Shown: positions 51,641 to 60,210 of the stretch, piece by piece
Layout of the letters: every line of letters begins with the position of its first letter
How positions within the stretch are numbered: the stretch's first letter is position 1
NCBI GenBank assembly: GCA_046153945.1
Contig: JBJXFF010000137.1
Span: forward strand, 21,450-85,449
Direction of reading: 5' to 3'
Length of the DNA stretch: 64,000 nucleotides
Source: SXOA01 sp046153945
GTDB taxonomy: Bacteria > Planctomycetota > Planctomycetia > Pirellulales > Pirellulaceae
The notes under the pieces: model-generated
Databases searched by the model: none
The model's input: the letters and a program-made list of their open reading frames with translations, nothing else
What the model was told of the DNA's origin: nothing
Position numbers and translations under genes: made by a program

Positions 51641-53850
51641 ATCTGTTGCGGAGCATTCGGGAGCGGCGGCTTCAAAATGCCTTGTTCGACTAATTCGTCG
51701 AGCAGCTTCGGCGAGAAGCGTGGATCGAAGCCGTAGTTCCCCTTGCTGGTGTACCGCTCATATTCGCTGGGGTCAAAATACACATAAGCAACCTTGCGGC
51801 TGCGAAGCTCCTCTTTCCGCTGTGCAACGGATTTTCCTTCAGTCCAATTCACCAGCAGGCAGTCGTCGAAGCAAGTGTTGTAGAAGACAGGCATCTCCAG
51901 ATCAAACACCGCGGCATCAGCAACGCAGAGGACGCCTTCCTCTGACTTCACATTCTCGTTGAGCCATTGATGGGCAGATTTCACGCGTGAGAATTCAAAC
52001 TCGTTCTTCGGCTCGTCCTCTCGCAATCGCTCCAAGGAGACAAACCAACGGTTGTCCCCCACCATCATTGAAGCGGCCACCAGCAGGTTAAAGGTCAGGC
52101 CGACGACCATGAGTCCAGCCACCACAAAGCGAAGCGGATTCTTTCTGGCGAACTCCACCCCCGCCCCCGCCAAGAATGCCGCCAGCGAAATCGCCGGAAC
52201 AAGAAAGCGGTCCAGCCGGTGAGTGCAGAGCCACCAGACCAAAAGAAAGAAGAGCAGCAGCGCGAGGGATGCGAGGAGCGAAAGGTGCGACACTCTCGCC
52301 GAACATTCGCCCATCCGTCTCTGGTTCCGCATCGCAAGAGCAGTTCCAGCGATGCCAATTGCCGCGAGCGGAACAGCTAGCGGGTCGTGATAGTCGCTTC
52401 CCCACAAGACATGCCGGGTCGATTCCGAAAGGTTTCTACATGTGTAGGCCGGCGGTTCATGAGCTTGTGCCCAGCGTGCATTCTTTTCCGCGTTGCGCGT
52501 CTTTCCGCCAAAAATGCTGGAAAGCAGTGGATACGTGGGGTTTCCCGCGAGAATCCAGTTTTTGCCGTACCACAAACTGCAACTCAAGGTCGCTATCAAA
52601 AGAAACACTGCGGCGTAGCGAAGTCCCTTCACAAAATTCCGCTGCGGGTACAACGAGGATAGCAATGCAACCAAAATCGCGAGCGGCAGCATCACAAAAA
52701 CCACGCCGGTGTATTTACAAGACGCGGCTGCGCCGGCCAGAAACCCCGCCACGATCACGGAGCGAACAGAAAGCGGCGAAATCAACAGCACATAAGCCGC
52801 GGTCAGCAAATAGTAGCCGAGCACTGCGTCGTTCAGGCCATTAACGCTGACATGGACAACCCAGGGAGAGGAAATATAGATGGCGGCTGCGGCCAGTCCC
52901 GCCAGTGGAGAGAAGAAGCGACTTCCCATGGCATAGATAGCCAGCGCGGTGAGTGGTCCGTAGCTCGCCATCAGCAGCTTGCCGACAAGCGCCCCCCACC
53001 ACCACGGGCGCTCTCCCCAGGACATTAGCTGGGTTGCCGTGAGTGAATGAATTTCCGCACCCAGCGGCATATTGCCGTAAACATTGTGGGGCAGAAACGT
53101 GACTCCCCCCGTCTCATGCCATTCTTTGGGAACTTGAAGATGGTATTCCCGAACGTCGAAATCGATGGGGGGAAGCATCGCGCCCAAAATGATTGCCGCC
53201 GAGCAAAGACCGACGTAAATCCACAAGCTCCAGGTTGTCGCGAGTAGCCACTTAGAAGGAGTCGGCCTTTCCGCACCCTTCGGAAGATGCAGTTCCGATG
53301 AAACCGGCTGATCGCGAAGTTTTCCCAGCCACCCGAGGACGAGCACAATGCCGGCGGAAACTAGCCAGCAGGCAACGGAAACGACGGGAATTATGGATAC
53401 CGCAATCAGTCCGCTGATCAAGGTAAGCAGTGACTGCAATTGCAGACCGATGCCGATCGAGAATACGGTCCGTTCCAAGTTCGTCAGCCCTTTGTCAAAT
53501 CGAGTCACCCGCAGGAAGACCCGCCCCAAAAAATAACTCCCCAGCAAGATCGCCGAGCCGCACAGCAGGATCGGCAGTCGGTCAAGGAACCGAGTCTGGC
53601 TCCATTCTCCTTCGGCCCACTGGCGGAACAGTTCGTCGGGTACCAGCAAATAGAGGATCACCGGCAGTCGGGTCGGTGAAGCTGAAAAGAAAATTGCCAG
53701 GTAGCCGACCAGGAGTGCCGCGACGCCAAGGGCAACACACCATTTGAGGAGGGGTGATAATGCGAGCGCAGGTTGACCTTCCAAATTGCCCAGCGGATCT
53801 TCCGGCAAATCACGGCGATTGAGTTTCGATTTATCGCGAGATTTAGACAC
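51622..53850 (-). CDS. GT-C-type membrane glycosyltransferase-like protein
   Basis: 742-residue polytopic protein with about 12-14 helices. The loop after the helix at about 205-225 reads LPPIDFDVREYHLQVP, the place of the catalytic Asp/Glu in GT-C enzymes that use lipid-linked sugars (PMT/ArnT type). A C-terminal soluble part (about 620-742) looks alpha/beta (SAHQWLNENVKSEEGVLCVA, DDCLLVNWTEGKSVAQRKEE). The N-terminus is basic and cytoplasmic. Probable role: transfer of a sugar in the periplasm, inferred from fold. Confidence 0.82.
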   Translation of the reverse strand: MSKSRDKSKLNRRDLPEDPLGNLEGQPALALSPLLKWCVALGVAALLVGYLAIFFSASPTRLPVILYLLVPDELFRQWAEGEWSQTRFLDRLPILLCGSAILLGSYFLGRVFLRVTRFDKGLTNLERTVFSIGIGLQLQSLLTLISGLIAVSIIPVVSVACWLVSAGIVLVLGWLGKLRDQPVSSELHLPKGAERPTPSKWLLATTWSLWIYVGLCSAAIILGAMLPPIDFDVREYHLQVPKEWHETGGVTFLPHNVYGNMPLGAEIHSLTATQLMSWGERPWWWGALVGKLLMASYGPLTALAIYAMGSRFFSPLAGLAAAAIYISSPWVVHVSVNGLNDAVLGYYLLTAAYVLLISPLSVRSVIVAGFLAGAAASCKYTGVVFVMLPLAILVALLSSLYPQRNFVKGLRYAAVFLLIATLSCSLWYGKNWILAGNPTYPLLSSIFGGKTRNAEKNARWAQAHEPPAYTCRNLSESTRHVLWGSDYHDPLAVPLAAIGIAGTALAMRNQRRMGECSARVSHLSLLASLALLLFFLLVWWLCTHRLDRFLVPAISLAAFLAGAGVEFARKNPLRFVVAGLMVVGLTFNLLVAASMMVGDNRWFVSLERLREDEPKNEFEFSRVKSAHQWLNENVKSEEGVLCVADAAVFDLEMPVFYNTCFDDCLLVNWTEGKSVAQRKEELRSRKVAYVYFDPSEYERYTSKGNYGFDPRFSPKLLDELVEQGILKPPLPNAPQQIYPVSP

Positions 53851-53972
53851 TGCAAGCCGCTTTCCAAGGACTTCGTAAACAGACCGCGAGCCCCTGAGTG
53901 CGAGCTATATTTGCCGGGGCATGCCCCTGGACGCTGCCGAGGGCGCTAATTCTACTGGTTATGCGGCCTCTC

Positions 53973-53997
53973 ACTAGCCCGACGCGCAAGCGAGGGA
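53973..53997. repeat. Repeat ACTAGCCCGA-CGCGCAAGCGAGGGA, copy 1
   Basis: One arm of a family whose inverted pair is at 57246-57314; a short complement (GGCTAGTGT) lies 15 nt on, so this copy is partial. Found between the glycosyltransferase and the DapA-like gene. Confidence 0.75.
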
Positions 53998-54018
53998 GAG
54001 CGGCACCTGTCTGGCTAG

Positions 54019-54051
54019 TGTACTCAGTACTTAGTACTCAGTACCGAGTAC
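54019..54051. repeat. Short word repeat GTACTCAGTAC
   Basis: GTACTCAGTACTTAGTACTC and the following AGTACCGAGTAC make overlapping palindromes of the word GTACT(C/T)AGTAC. It ends about 45 nt before the DapA-like start. Confidence 0.7.
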
Positions 54052-54094
54052 CTTAGGAATACAAACTCACCACACCTTGATACCACAGAACCCC

Positions 54095-55114
54095 ATGGCT
54101 TCCTCTCCTCCCCTCCGCGGCATCTTCACTCCGAACATCGTCCCGCTCCTCCCCGACGGCGAGATCAACGAGGCGGAGACGCGGCGGTATGTCGATTGGC
54201 TGATCGACCACGGCGTCCACGGGCTCTATCCCAACGGCTCGACGGGGGAGTTCACGCGGTTCACGGCTGAGGAGCGGCGGAGGATTATCGAAATCATCGC
54301 GGACCAGACTCGCGGGCGGGTGCCGATTCTGGCCGGGGCCGCGGAAGCCAACACCAAGGACACCATCAAGGCCTGCGAGTACTACCACGAGCTCGGCTGC
54401 CGGGCGGTGGCCATCGTCTCGCCGTTTTATTTCAAGCTGTCGCCCGCCGGCGTCTATGCGTACTTCAAGGAAATCGCCGACAACACGCCGATTGACGTCA
54501 CGCTCTACAACATCCCAATGTTCGCCAGCCCCATCGACGTGCCGACCGTGCTGAAGCTGGCCGAGGAATGCCCCCGCATCGTTGCCATCAAGGATTCCTC
54601 CGGCGACCTCCCCCACATGATGCGGATGATTGCCGCGGTCCGCCCGGTCCGCCCCGACTTCGCCTTCCTCACCGGCTGGGACGCCGCCCTGATGCCGATG
54701 CTGATCGTCGGCTGCGACGGCGGCACGAACGCCACCAGCGGCGTGGCCCCGGAAATCACCCGCAAGCTCTTCGACCTGACGATGGCGGGCAAGATCGACG
54801 AGGCCCGCGACCTGCAATACCGCCTGCTGCCGCTGTTTGACACGATGCTCTACAGCGCCGAGTTCCCCGACGGCTTCCGGGCTGCCCTCAAGCTCCGCGG
54901 CATCGAACCCGGCCCCAGCCGCCAGCCCCGCTCCGCCGTGCAAGAGCAGCAGCTCATCAAGCTCAGCGACCAGCTTCAATGCCTGCTCGCCGCCGAAGGT
55001 TTCACGAGCGAACCGGCCGGCGGTTGCAAAGTCCAGCCGAGCGTCGACCCCGAGCACATCGCCAAAATTGTGCAGGGCGTCGTCGGAGAACTGAAGAAGC
55101 GGGGAATGGCATAG
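54095..55114 (+). CDS. DapA/NanA-family aldolase or lyase
   Basis: 339-residue class I aldolase of the dihydrodipicolinate synthase/N-acetylneuraminate lyase family. The Schiff-base Lys166 stands in AIKDSSGD and Tyr138 in LYNIP; the GSTGEF pocket is at 48-53. It has a C-terminal extension of about 40 residues beyond the usual 295-300 (KLRGIEPGPSRQPRSAVQEQ and on). True DapA is usually shorter, so a sugar-acid or related lyase is more likely. It stands alone. Confidence 0.88.
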   Translation: MASSPPLRGIFTPNIVPLLPDGEINEAETRRYVDWLIDHGVHGLYPNGSTGEFTRFTAEERRRIIEIIADQTRGRVPILAGAAEANTKDTIKACEYYHELGCRAVAIVSPFYFKLSPAGVYAYFKEIADNTPIDVTLYNIPMFASPIDVPTVLKLAEECPRIVAIKDSSGDLPHMMRMIAAVRPVRPDFAFLTGWDAALMPMLIVGCDGGTNATSGVAPEITRKLFDLTMAGKIDEARDLQYRLLPLFDTMLYSAEFPDGFRAALKLRGIEPGPSRQPRSAVQEQQLIKLSDQLQCLLAAEGFTSEPAGGCKVQPSVDPEHIAKIVQGVVGELKKRGMA

Positions 55115-55706
55115 GTCACGGCGATGGACTTGCCTCTTCTTAGAGACACTGTTGGGGAAGAGTTTTCTCCCTTAGCTCTTCCCTGACCACCCGTCCTTCG
55201 TCTCCGCGTTATAAGCGGCTGATGCCCCGTCGTGATACAGGTTTTTCTGATTCATCTTTCGGCCGGTCCTGTATCGCCCTCGTGCTGGCAAACCCTTGCC
55301 ACGCCGTGGCTTCCGTCAATGTGTGCTACATATCACCGGCGACTAATCGAGTTTTTGTGATACACCAAAACCCTCGTTATTCCGGGGGATATGCAGAAGT
55401 TTTTATAACCTCTTTTTCGCGCACAATTACAGAGTCGCCAAGCAACTTAGCGGCACATTCTTTTCCCTTACAACCGGATTGCCAAGGATCGCACCCTTCG
55501 TGGCCTCGCGCGCAGCTCCGCCGCGAATTTTTTATTGTACAGGTGTTCCCTAGTCGCCGTCAAGTGGTGCAAATCGGAATTGTCGGAAATTCTTCGGGAA
55601 ATGAAAGTCCCTTCCTCGGGTTTCAGAAGCAACGGAAATACCCGGGCGTCGCCGCGAAATGGCCCACGGTAGGGGATAATATCCGGCATTTGGCAGCGAA
55701 TACTGG
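55115..55706. other. 592-nt intergenic region, no gene supported
   Basis: An open frame at 55222-55710 (162 codons) has no recognisable domain, poor codon choice and ends inside the next gene, so it is not called. A possible hairpin GGGGAAGAG...CTCTTCCC lies at about 55154-55183 near the DapA-like stop, without a U tract. The region is less GC-rich than its surroundings. Confidence 0.6.
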
Positions 55707-56012
55707 ATGATGGATCTCGCCTCACTTGTTTTCTTTGTGTTCGTCGCCGCGCTCCTATTCGGCGTTCCGCTCGCGGTAATTGCGTTCGTCCTTTACGGGG
55801 CCTACAGCAGTTTTGGTTCCACCAAGAGAAAGTTGCCAGAGGACTTGCCCAACGACTTGTTCGATGGCAAGCCGGTCAATGCGGACGCTAATGCCGCCGA
55901 CAAAGCGTTTACAAGCGAGTTCAAAGAGTCATTCCGAGCGAGTGCTCGCAAGCGATTCGCAGCGATCCTGAAAAGGGTCAACGCCTATTTCAATATCCAG
56001 AAGCGCTACTAG
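55707..56012 (+). CDS. Small membrane protein 1 of a three-gene run
   Basis: 101-residue protein: one hydrophobic segment (SLVFFVFVAALLFGVPLAVI and on, about 6-31) followed by a charged cytoplasmic-type tail with AKRFAAILKRVNAYFN-like helix (RKRFAAILKRVNAYF). No family recognised. It is 30 nt upstream of a second membrane protein gene. Start ATG ATG is ambiguous by one codon. Confidence 0.68.
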   Translation: MMDLASLVFFVFVAALLFGVPLAVIAFVLYGAYSSFGSTKRKLPEDLPNDLFDGKPVNADANAADKAFTSEFKESFRASARKRFAAILKRVNAYFNIQKRY

Positions 56013-56042
56013 CGCAGCCAAACCTCACCCATTATCGTTGCG

Positions 56043-56525
56043 GTGATCACCAATCTCTTCATCCTCCTGTTCTTCATGTTCGGCCCCCTGGCCTTGGGTG
56101 CCGCGCTTTGGGCCTTGGGCAAGCCCAAGAGCCGATGGCGGGTAATCTCCCGGGTCAGCTTGCTAACACTGATGTTAACGATGATCCCACTGTGCGTTGT
56201 CTTCGCGTTCGTTCGCCCGGTCGTGGTAATGGACGAATTTGCTCGCAACATCACGTTGGTTTGTCTGAGCAGGGTTGCCCCAATCCTTCTGCCAGCCATG
56301 TGGCTGATTTATTACGTCATCGACGAATGGCGCAGCGCGCGAGTCAAGACGGACCAGGCTTCGGCTGATCCGAAATTTGATTTTTTGGGCGGAGCGGACG
56401 AGCACCTGCACACGAGGGTTGCCAACCCTTCCAGCAAAATGCCGTCACTCATGGACCGCCTTCGCACTTCGCACGAAGCGCCCCAAATGCCCGTCAAACG
56501 GGATTACTTCGGGCTCAGGCGCTAG
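56043..56525 (+). CDS. Small membrane protein 2 of a three-gene run
   Basis: 160-residue protein, start GTG at 56043. Three hydrophobic segments (about 4-24, 35-58 and 73-92) are followed by a hydrophilic tail of about 65 residues. No recognised domain. Part of the tail (HTRVANPSSK) lies over a short inverted word. It is transcribed with its neighbours by spacing. Confidence 0.62.
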   Translation: MITNLFILLFFMFGPLALGAALWALGKPKSRWRVISRVSLLTLMLTMIPLCVVFAFVRPVVVMDEFARNITLVCLSRVAPILLPAMWLIYYVIDEWRSARVKTDQASADPKFDFLGGADEHLHTRVANPSSKMPSLMDRLRTSHEAPQMPVKRDYFGLRR

Positions 56526-56601
56526 TTGGACCACCAAGGGAATAAGCTCGCTGCCGCGGACGAATAGACTTCATTCCAACTTCTGTTTCAGGAGCGGCGG
56601 C

Positions 56602-56973
56602 ATGGAAATCATCATTGTCGCGGTCGTGCTTGGCGTAGCGCCGATTGTGGCAGCGATTTGTCTCGCCACGCTCCGATTGGCAATCGCACGGCCAGGAAGC
56701 ATCCGCAAGCTGTCGCGCATTGATCTGCAAGGGATGTTCCTTGTCACCTCGGCTCTAGCCGCGACGCTCTCGTTGACGCGATTCCTGCTCGAAAATAACG
56801 GAGGAATCAATTCGCTAATGGCAATTTGCTTCCTCCCCTTGCTGCTTCCCATGATTTGGTTAGCCAGATACGCGACGCAGGATATTTGGGAAGTGTCGGC
56901 CAGTAAGAACAAACACGAGAACTCTCAACTCGATTTACGCTTTCTATCGGAAGATGAGAACAAGTTGAATTGA
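56602..56973 (+). CDS. Small membrane protein 3 of a three-gene run
   Basis: 123-residue protein with AGGAG 8-12 nt upstream of ATG. Hydrophobic segments at about 2-24, 45-60 and 70-87, then a charged tail ending EDENKLN. No family seen. Weak similarity in layout, not in sequence, to the preceding protein (helices, LPLLLPMIWL near the last helix against LLPAMWLIYY), so the two could be distant paralogues. Confidence 0.68.
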   Translation: MEIIIVAVVLGVAPIVAAICLATLRLAIARPGSIRKLSRIDLQGMFLVTSALAATLSLTRFLLENNGGINSLMAICFLPLLLPMIWLARYATQDIWEVSASKNKHENSQLDLRFLSEDENKLN

Positions 56974-56998
56974 GCACCGGCCCATAATTCTCTTCGCG

Positions 56999-57040
56999 CA
57001 AAAAAAATGGGCCCAGCTCCGGGGGAGAGCTGGGCCCATG
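56999..57040 (-). terminator. Strong intrinsic terminator, minus strand
   Basis: On the minus strand ATGGGCCCAGCTC pairs with GAGCTGGGCCCAT (11 bp or more) around a C-rich loop, followed by T7. It is oriented for transcripts coming from 57.1-57.7 kb. Confidence 0.9.
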
Positions 57041-57079
57041 GCGGGCTGGCCTGGTCGCGGACCGGTCGGGGATGGCCGG

Positions 57080-57223
57080 TCAAAGCCGTTGGCTTTTGGC
57101 GAGCAGGCGGCGTTGGTGGGCAGGCATTAAGCCGATGGGTGTCGGCACGAGTCTCATCGGCGCGGCAGGCGCGGCATTGCCATGATTTTCGGACGGCGCG
57201 GAGCGGGCGGCAAATCGGGGCAT
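57080..57223 (-). CDS. Possible 47-residue protein before the terminator
   Basis: A short frame of 48 codons, MPRFAARSAPSENHGNAAPA... ending RRLLAKSQRL, lies 40 nt upstream of the strong minus-strand terminator. It is Ala/Arg/Pro-rich. There is only a weak ribosome site (GGTGAG), and a tiny frame (MFRLR) ends in its start region. It might instead be part of a small RNA or a 3' UTR. Confidence 0.32.
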   Translation of the reverse strand: MPRFAARSAPSENHGNAAPAAPMRLVPTPIGLMPAHQRRLLAKSQRL

Positions 57224-57245
57224 CTCACCGCAGTCGGAACATCTT

Positions 57246-57314
57246 CACTAAGCCGAAGCGCCAGCGAGGGAGTGAATGGCCTTTTGTGTCCCCCGCTGGC
57301 GCTTCGGGTTAGTG
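57246..57314. repeat. Inverted repeat CACTAAGCCGAAGCGCCAGC, copy 2 of family
   Basis: Left arm 57246-57272 (CACTAAGCCGAAGCGCCAGC then GAGGGAG) and right arm 57287-57314 (CCCCGCTGGCGCTTCGGGTT then AGTG) pair over about 24 bp with a 14-nt loop. Same family as 53973-53997. Confidence 0.88.
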
Positions 57315-57396
57315 AAAGATGGAGCTGCACCATCTTTCGGGGGACCGCTCGTTAGGTTCAATCGCCAAGAGAAGGTTTTGCTAGCGGAGAGGCTAG

Positions 57397-57479
57397 TTTT
57401 CAGTGATTCAGTTTTCAGTTTTCAGTTTTCAGATTTCAGATTTCAGTTCTGAAAACTGAATCACTGAACCACTGAAAAC
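57397..57479. repeat. Mirrored word repeat TTTTCAG / CTGAAAA
   Basis: The word TTTTCAG(TT) occurs about five times in 57397-57447, then the complement CTGAAAACTGAATCACTGAA to about 57479. Layout matches the other mirrored word elements. It ends 7 nt before the zinc-ribbon stop. Confidence 0.85.
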
Positions 57480-57485
57480 CTCCGT

Positions 57486-57713
57486 TCATCTCTGAGCCAC
57501 CATTGCCGGCCGGGGGACGCTCAGCAGCGATTCCATCGCTTGCAACACGCTGCTGGCTCTGGTCTCCGCGGCGTCAAAGCGAGACTCGCGGTCGGCTGCG
57601 GTGAATTCCCCTTCGCAGTGAAGGCAGCTCATCCGCTTCCCCAAATATTCGGCCTTGATCCGAACATGCCGACCGCAGGTCGGGCAATCTTGAAAGAAAT
57701 AAGCACTGGGCAC
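57486..57713 (-). CDS. Small zinc-ribbon protein
   Basis: 75-residue protein with a CxxC-x15-CxxC zinc ribbon: CPTCGRHV then KRMSCLHCEGEF (Cys at about 10, 13, 29 and 32). The C-terminal part is a short helix (DAAETRASSVLQAMESLL). GTG start at 57713 is chosen because AAGGAGG lies 6 nt upstream; no ATG in frame has such a site. Similar small planctomycete proteins read xCPTCGxxLRxxxEYLGxxVxCxHC. Function unknown. Confidence 0.72.
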   Translation of the reverse strand: MPSAYFFQDCPTCGRHVRIKAEYLGKRMSCLHCEGEFTAADRESRFDAAETRASSVLQAMESLLSVPRPAMVAQR

Positions 57714-58078
57714 TGGCAACCTCCTTTTACCAACGGCCTGCTGAACAGACCGGCTCGGAATTCTAACCGACGATTGGAAACTACGCAAATATTTCCACCC
57801 CAAAAGAACCTTAATGGAGGTGACTTTTGCGTAAGCTCCCATCTAAGTCGTTTTACCGTCAGACTTTAGCAGCCCTGGTATTCCAAAGAGGAGCGAAATG
57901 GCGGTCCAAGGTTCGGGCAATTGAAACAGGGCTCCGGAGTTCTGATTCTGCTATCCGGACCTTTCCAGTGCGCAAAAAACGAGGGGGGCAACACAGCTTA
58001 ACGGTTTCGTTATCTTAACGATCTCGTTATCTTGGATTCGACGATACGACAGTCTCTATCGCGCGATTTCGGCCATTC
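57714..58078. other. 365-nt divergent intergenic region with a possible small frame
   Basis: Holds the leader regions of the zinc-ribbon gene (minus) and the membrane-LRR gene (plus). A TTG-started frame at 57827-58018 (63 codons, basic peptide) has a strong GGAGGTGA site 3 nt upstream, but no other support. A direct repeat of CGTTATCTT occurs at about 58008-58034, close to the next gene, and could be a regulatory site. Confidence 0.4.
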
Positions 58079-59983
58079 ATGGGCAGAAAACAACCACAAA
58101 AGGGAGTCAAAGCCCTTGATGCAATTCGAGAGTCGGCCGACCAAAGTCATTCCTGGCGATACGGACTGCTCTGTTTCGTGGTCGCCTGTCAGCTAGTGAC
58201 CTTGCTCATTGCTTGGCCAGCCTGGAATGTTCGCCAGGAGCCAATTAATCTCCCCTTCATCCCTTTGCCGCAATTCTCTTTTGGCCTCTTGCTCGTTGCC
58301 TCGCTTGCAATCGTGCTCATTCGGCCTATTCCGGGAATCCTGATCCACGTGGGTGTGTATGCCGCCGCCTGCGTATTCGATCAGACACGCATCCAACCGC
58401 AAGTGATCTCGTTGATTGTGCTGATGGCTGCTTGCGCACATCCGGAGGGAACCTGGTTTGCCCGGTGGTATTTGGTGGCGATGTGGCTTTGGTCCGGGCT
58501 GCATAAACTCCTCTCGGCCGAATGGTTGGGGTGGGGATCGTGGAGCTTTCTCGAGGCGTGCGGAATTGACGGAAATGACTGGCATCTTTATTTTGCGCTT
58601 ACGGTGGCCGGGGGAGAGATCCTCGTTGCTCTGGCGGCGATTATCTGGCCGCGGCGCGCCGCCCCTTGTTGCGTGGTTTTGCACTTGGGCATCCTGCTGG
58701 CGCTCCTGGTTCGCAACCACAATGCCAGCGTTTGGCCTTGGAATCTGGCCACCGCCGTCGTCGGGGCGTGGATTCTGCTTCGACCGGCGGTGCCGCACAT
58801 GGAACGCTGGCGGTTGGGGATCGTTAGCGGGTTGCTCGTCCTGCCGGCGGCATATTATGCGAACTTGCTCAACCCGCACCTGGCGTTCGTCCTCTATAGC
58901 GGCAACTTGCCACTGGCCTACCACACCACCCCCACAAAAGTATCGGAGCTAGGTGGGTGGCACGGCCTGGCGGTTCCCTTTCCCGATTCGCCACGCCTCT
59001 ACCTGCAGGCGTTTCGCCACAAAGCCGCCGCCGGAGACAAGCTTGCCATCGACGATCCCCGCTGGGGTCAGTCGGACCGTTATTACGTCATGACCGTGGC
59101 GGAAGGGGCACAAGAGGTCACGCGGGAGAGATTTCTAAGTGGCGGGAGCCAGGAAGTAGAGGGGATCGAATTGCCACGCCCTAGCGCGATTTGGCAAGCT
59201 GGCCGGCAAGGCGTGACACTCAAATTCGACGAACATCGCTTGGAAATCTCCGCCCTCGCCACCGGGCGGCGATTCACGAATCGCGCGCTGGATGACCTGT
59301 CCAGTCTCCCCAACTTGCGGCAATTGGAAATCGAAGACGCGCCCATTACGGATGACGGCCTCCACCACTTGCGGGATCTTCCGCGGCTCGAAATTCTTCG
59401 CATCCGGCGCTGCCCAATCACGGACGACGGGCTGAAAAAGCTTGGCGGCTCCGGTCGCCTGGTCGGCCTGGAACTCAAGCAAACTCTCATCACTTCCACT
59501 GGCCTGGAAGTTCTCGCTCGCCTCAAGGGACTTACAGTGCTCCACCTCCCCGCCGCCGATATCGACAATGCGGGCCTGGCCCACATCGGAAATCTTCGGG
59601 AGCTTAACTGGCTGGACCTGAGCGAGACCAACATCACTGGCACGGGCTTGGCGAGTCTTGCTTCCCTTGAAAAATGTTCCTGGATCAACCTCAGTCGCAC
59701 TCCGATTGATGACCAGGGACTGAAGCACCTAGGTCGCATGTCCGGTCTGCAAGTTATCGAGCTGGCGGGCACCAAGATCAGCGATGCCGGGCTGATCCAC
59801 CTTTCGCCGTTATTGCAATGCGAGCACCTCGACCTGGACGAAACGAAAGTTACGGACGAAGGCCTCGTTCATCTGCATGGGCTAACCAATCTCAAACTCC
59901 TCAGCCTGCGTGCCACCAGCGTATCGGAAGCCGGAGCCGCAAAACTTCAAAGGCAACTGCCGAATTGCCAGGTCGTGCGATGA
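58079..59983 (+). CDS. Polytopic membrane protein fused to leucine-rich repeats
   Basis: 634-residue fusion. Residues about 28-280 have eight or nine membrane helices and the segment ARWYLVAMWLWSGLHKLLSAEW, which recalls HTTM/vitamin-K-carboxylase-like membrane proteins. A soluble part follows (about 285-380). From about 384 to 630 there are ten or so LRR units of 24 residues, such as LPNLRQLEIEDAPITDDGL, LEILRIRRCPITDDGLKKLG and LNWLDLSETNITGTGLASL. The LRR type (xxLxxLxLxxTxITDxGL) equals that of the 9.0 kb protein. The role is not known. Confidence 0.82.
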   Translation: MGRKQPQKGVKALDAIRESADQSHSWRYGLLCFVVACQLVTLLIAWPAWNVRQEPINLPFIPLPQFSFGLLLVASLAIVLIRPIPGILIHVGVYAAACVFDQTRIQPQVISLIVLMAACAHPEGTWFARWYLVAMWLWSGLHKLLSAEWLGWGSWSFLEACGIDGNDWHLYFALTVAGGEILVALAAIIWPRRAAPCCVVLHLGILLALLVRNHNASVWPWNLATAVVGAWILLRPAVPHMERWRLGIVSGLLVLPAAYYANLLNPHLAFVLYSGNLPLAYHTTPTKVSELGGWHGLAVPFPDSPRLYLQAFRHKAAAGDKLAIDDPRWGQSDRYYVMTVAEGAQEVTRERFLSGGSQEVEGIELPRPSAIWQAGRQGVTLKFDEHRLEISALATGRRFTNRALDDLSSLPNLRQLEIEDAPITDDGLHHLRDLPRLEILRIRRCPITDDGLKKLGGSGRLVGLELKQTLITSTGLEVLARLKGLTVLHLPAADIDNAGLAHIGNLRELNWLDLSETNITGTGLASLASLEKCSWINLSRTPIDDQGLKHLGRMSGLQVIELAGTKISDAGLIHLSPLLQCEHLDLDETKVTDEGLVHLHGLTNLKLLSLRATSVSEAGAAKLQRQLPNCQVVR

Positions 59984-59985
59984 GG

Positions 59986-60099
59986 AGATGGCAGAATAAT
60001 GGGGGCAGAATCATAAGAAAAGGCAATTGCAGAGACTGGAAAGTCGCGGGGCCAATGTAACTTCCTCCCATAATTCTGCCGACCATTATTCTGCCATCC
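59986..60099. repeat. Mirrored word repeat GGCAGAATAATGG / CCATTATTCTGCC
   Basis: Left arm about 59986-60012 (GATGGCAGAATAATGGGGGC then AGAATCAT) and right arm about 60067-60099 (CCATAATTCTGCCGACCATT then ATTCTGCC) pair with a loop of about 55 nt. It follows the membrane-LRR stop. Confidence 0.85.
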
Positions 60100-60180
60100 A
60101 CCTTTTCGCTTTGTGATTTGTTAATCCCCTGCTGCCAATTTCGGGTGAAGGTATACTGAGGGTTTCCTTCCTCGCTGCCT

Positions 60181-60204
60181 GTCCGCTCACGGAGTGAGCG
60201 GACT
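60181..60204. repeat. Palindrome GTCCGCTCAC-GGA-GTGAGCGGAC
   Basis: A 10-bp perfect stem directly before the lutA start codon (6 nt). No ribosome site lies between it and the ATG, so it may affect translation of lutA. Confidence 0.85.
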
Positions 60205-60210
60205 ACTACC

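Noticed and set aside
55222..55710. 162-codon open frame after the DapA-like gene
   Set aside because: No domain or motif, poor codon choice, and it runs into the next gene; probably chance.
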